From Candidatus Binatus sp. (GTDB taxonomy: Bacteria > Desulfobacterota > Binatia > Binatales > Binataceae), in contig NZ_DATCTO010000035.1 in assembly GCF_036567905.1 (NCBI RefSeq), forward strand, positions 90,639 through 154,638: a stretch of 64,000 nucleotides of DNA, in the 5' to 3' direction. The position numbers and the translations under genes were made by a program. This document shows positions 62,460 to 64,000 of the stretch, piece after piece (the first letter of the stretch is position 1; every line of letters begins with the position of its first letter). Below the pieces are notes generated by a model. The model had not been told where the DNA came from and made no database searches. It was given only the letters and a program-made list of their open reading frames with translations.

Positions 62460-63779
62460 ATGAATGATCGCACCGCAATTCCCGCGCATCCGCGGGTTTA
62501 TCTGGAAACCTACGGATGCCAGATGAATGTCGCCGATTCGCAAACCGTCAGCGCCGTCTTGCGCCGCGCCGGTTACCTCAGCGCCGACGCGGCCGAAGAT
62601 GCCGATGTCGTCCTGCTCAACACCTGCGCCATTCGCGAGCATGCCGAAGAGAAGGTGCTGCACCGGCTCCGGGAGCTTGCGCGGCTGAAGCAATCGCGGC
62701 CGGAGATGAAGCTCGGGCTGCTCGGATGCATGGCGCAGCACAACCGCGTCGCGATCATGGAAAAGGCTGCGTTCCTCGACGTGGTCGCCGGGCCCGACAG
62801 TTACCGCCGCCTGCCCGAGATGCTTGGCCGCGCCGGCTTCGACGCTTCGATCGACGTCCGCCTCGATCGCGCCGAGACTTACGCCGATATCACTCCCGAC
62901 TACGGCGGCGGCGTTCGCGCCTACGTGACCGCGATGCGCGGATGCGACAAGTTCTGCGCATTCTGCGTGGTGCCATTCGTACGCGGCCGCGAGCGCTCGA
63001 TTCCCCCGTCCGATCTGATGCGCGAGATTGGCGAACTGGCCGGGCGCGGTGTGAAAGAGGTCGTCCTGCTCGGACAAACCGTCAACGCCTACCGCTTCAG
63101 AGACACCGGCTTCAGCGAGCTGCTCAGGATGATCGCGTCGATCGGCGGGATCGAGCGGATTCGCTTCACCTCGCCGCATCCGGGCGACGTGAGCGAGTCG
63201 CTGATCGAGGCGATGGCGACCGAGCCGAAAGTCCAGCCCCATCTGCATCTGCCGCTCCAGTCGGGCTCGGACCGGATTCTGGCCGCAATGGAACGCGGCT
63301 ACACGGTTGCGGAATATCTCGCTCTGGTTGCGCGCGTGCGCGCGGCAATTCCCGGGGTCGCGATTTCGACGGACATTATCGCCGGCTTTCACGGCGAGGA
63401 AGAGTCGGACTTCGAGGCGACGACGGCGGTCATGCGCGCGGTCGGCTACGACTCCGCCTTCATGTTCAAATATTCGGTGCGCGAGCATACCCGCGCTTTC
63501 CGGCTCGGCGATTCCGTCAGCGAGGAAGAAAAGAGCCGCCGGCTAATCGCCCTGATCGCACTCCAGGAAGAGATGTCGATAGCGCGCAATCGCGCGACGA
63601 TCGGCCGCGAGTTCCCGGTGCTGGTCGAAGGACCTGCGCGGCGCGGCGGCGGCATGATGGCGGGGAAGACGCCGCAGTTCAAGACCGCAATCTTCGCTGT
63701 CGACACCGTCGCGGGCGATACCGTCAACGTGCGCGTCGATTCCGCAAGCAGCCACTCGCTGATGTGCTCGATAGCGTAA
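62460..63779 (+). CDS. miaB: tRNA-2-methylthio-N6-dimethylallyladenosine synthase MiaB
   Basis: Radical-SAM methylthiotransferase acting on A37 of tRNA, 439 residues. The UPF0004 N-terminus has YLETYGCQMNVADSQTV then NTCAIREHAEEKVLHRL and GCMAQ, giving three cluster cysteines. The radical-SAM motif is RGCDKFCAFCVVPFVRGRER (about 160-179). The C-terminal TRAM domain has FPVLVEGPARRGGG. Start ATG 62460 has no clear ribosome-binding site. The gene is flanked on both sides by the palindromic repeat family. Confidence 0.96.
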   Translation: MNDRTAIPAHPRVYLETYGCQMNVADSQTVSAVLRRAGYLSADAAEDADVVLLNTCAIREHAEEKVLHRLRELARLKQSRPEMKLGLLGCMAQHNRVAIMEKAAFLDVVAGPDSYRRLPEMLGRAGFDASIDVRLDRAETYADITPDYGGGVRAYVTAMRGCDKFCAFCVVPFVRGRERSIPPSDLMREIGELAGRGVKEVVLLGQTVNAYRFRDTGFSELLRMIASIGGIERIRFTSPHPGDVSESLIEAMATEPKVQPHLHLPLQSGSDRILAAMERGYTVAEYLALVARVRAAIPGVAISTDIIAGFHGEEESDFEATTAVMRAVGYDSAFMFKYSVREHTRAFRLGDSVSEEEKSRRLIALIALQEEMSIARNRATIGREFPVLVEGPARRGGGMMAGKTPQFKTAIFAVDTVAGDTVNVRVDSASSHSLMCSIA

Positions 63780-63831
63780 CCGCCCTGCGTCACTGACGCC
63801 GCTCGCCGGAGCGTCCGATGGAAGAGCTTTA

Positions 63832-63891
63832 TTGAATGCGAAACCCACCTGGGTTCCGCACCTCCTCGGGCAGGGGCTGCGGCCCCTGCCC
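63832..63891. repeat. Composite two-hairpin repeat unit, copy 2
   Basis: ATTGAATGCGAAACCC with a near-perfect partner GGGTTCCGC (one mismatch), then GGGCAGGGGC-TGCG-GCCCCTGCCC (63868-63891), a perfect 10-base stem with 4-base loop. It is homologous to 62083-62143 and lies 53 bases after the miaB stop. Confidence 0.75.
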
Positions 63892-63960
63892 CCGCAGTGA
63901 GAAGACGCGAAAATCTGCGCAGCGCATCTTTTCGCGACTACGCGATAGATGAGCCCGCGG

Positions 63961-63977
63961 GCAGGGGTGACCCCTGC
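63961..63977. repeat. GC-rich palindrome GCAGGGGTGACCCCTGC, near window end
   Basis: Matches the 26538 palindrome except at the centre (TGA versus TCA). It is followed by ACCCAGTATTAAGG, the same tail seen at 62212-62347. The element may continue past the window. Confidence 0.75.
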
Positions 63978-64000
63978 ACCCAGTATTAAGGCCGCCCGCC

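Overview
GC-rich, gene-dense chromosomal DNA from a diderm (Gram-negative) bacterium. A TonB-dependent B12 receptor, an RND pump with its periplasmic adaptor and an AsmA-family protein imply an outer membrane. Two probable F420-dependent flavin-type oxidoreductases, an ATP synthase cluster with a b' subunit preceded by a bactofilin gene, and a lactate-oxidation (lut) operon suggest a soil-type deltaproteobacterium-like lineage or a related phylum such as Binatota. That placement is inference; there is no rRNA gene here to settle it. I found no tRNA, rRNA or CRISPR array.

Layout. 1-4.3 kb: RND efflux operon (pump cut by the window edge) divergent from a TetR regulator. 4.3-9.6 kb: M20 peptidase, AsmA-like protein, FAD amine oxidase-like protein. 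9.6-14.2 kb: a minus-strand operon of two alpha/beta-hydrolase-like proteins, an AMP-forming ligase and a carrier protein, then a hotdog-type protein. It resembles the accessory cassette of exosortase-A systems, but no exosortase is present. 14.3-21.6 kb: a small conserved-looking protein, CoA-transferase, an IS256-type transposase relic, a secondary alcohol dehydrogenase, a P-type H+-ATPase, a mannose-1-phosphate guanylyltransferase and an SRPBCC gene split by an in-frame TAG. 21.6-33.9 kb: F420-type reductase, zinc-ribbon/TPR protein, phosphotransferase, PHA synthase, lutBCA, SirB1-type protein, queG, erpA, fabG and a VOC protein.

33.99-35.63 kb is a complete IS1595-type element with 26-bp inverted repeats, an exact 8-bp target duplication, a DDE transposase and an unrelated membrane-protein passenger gene. 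35.7-38.2 kb holds a glutamine-rich repeat secreted protein, CsbD and a Crp/Fnr regulator (stress-type genes). 38.5-45.4 kb: MAPEG protein, tpx, then a cobalamin block (bluB-cobT-cobS, convergent cobU, and a B12 riboswitch plus terminator ahead of btuB). 45.4-54.7 kb: glnE, GST, lytic transglycosylase, aroA and several uncharacterised exported or membrane proteins.

54.8-61.4 kb: minus-strand operon bactofilin-atpF'-atpF-atpH-atpA-atpG-atpD-atpC. Subunits a and c are missing and must be encoded elsewhere. 61.6-64 kb: PPOX-type F420 protein and miaB, embedded in a family of GC-rich palindromic repeats. Related palindromes recur at about 26.5 and 39.0 kb, and the IS1595 target site lies in another intergenic motif that is repeated near 26.5 kb. 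The most novel material is the passenger-carrying IS element, the palindromic repeat family and the exosortase-like carrier-protein cassette without an exosortase.
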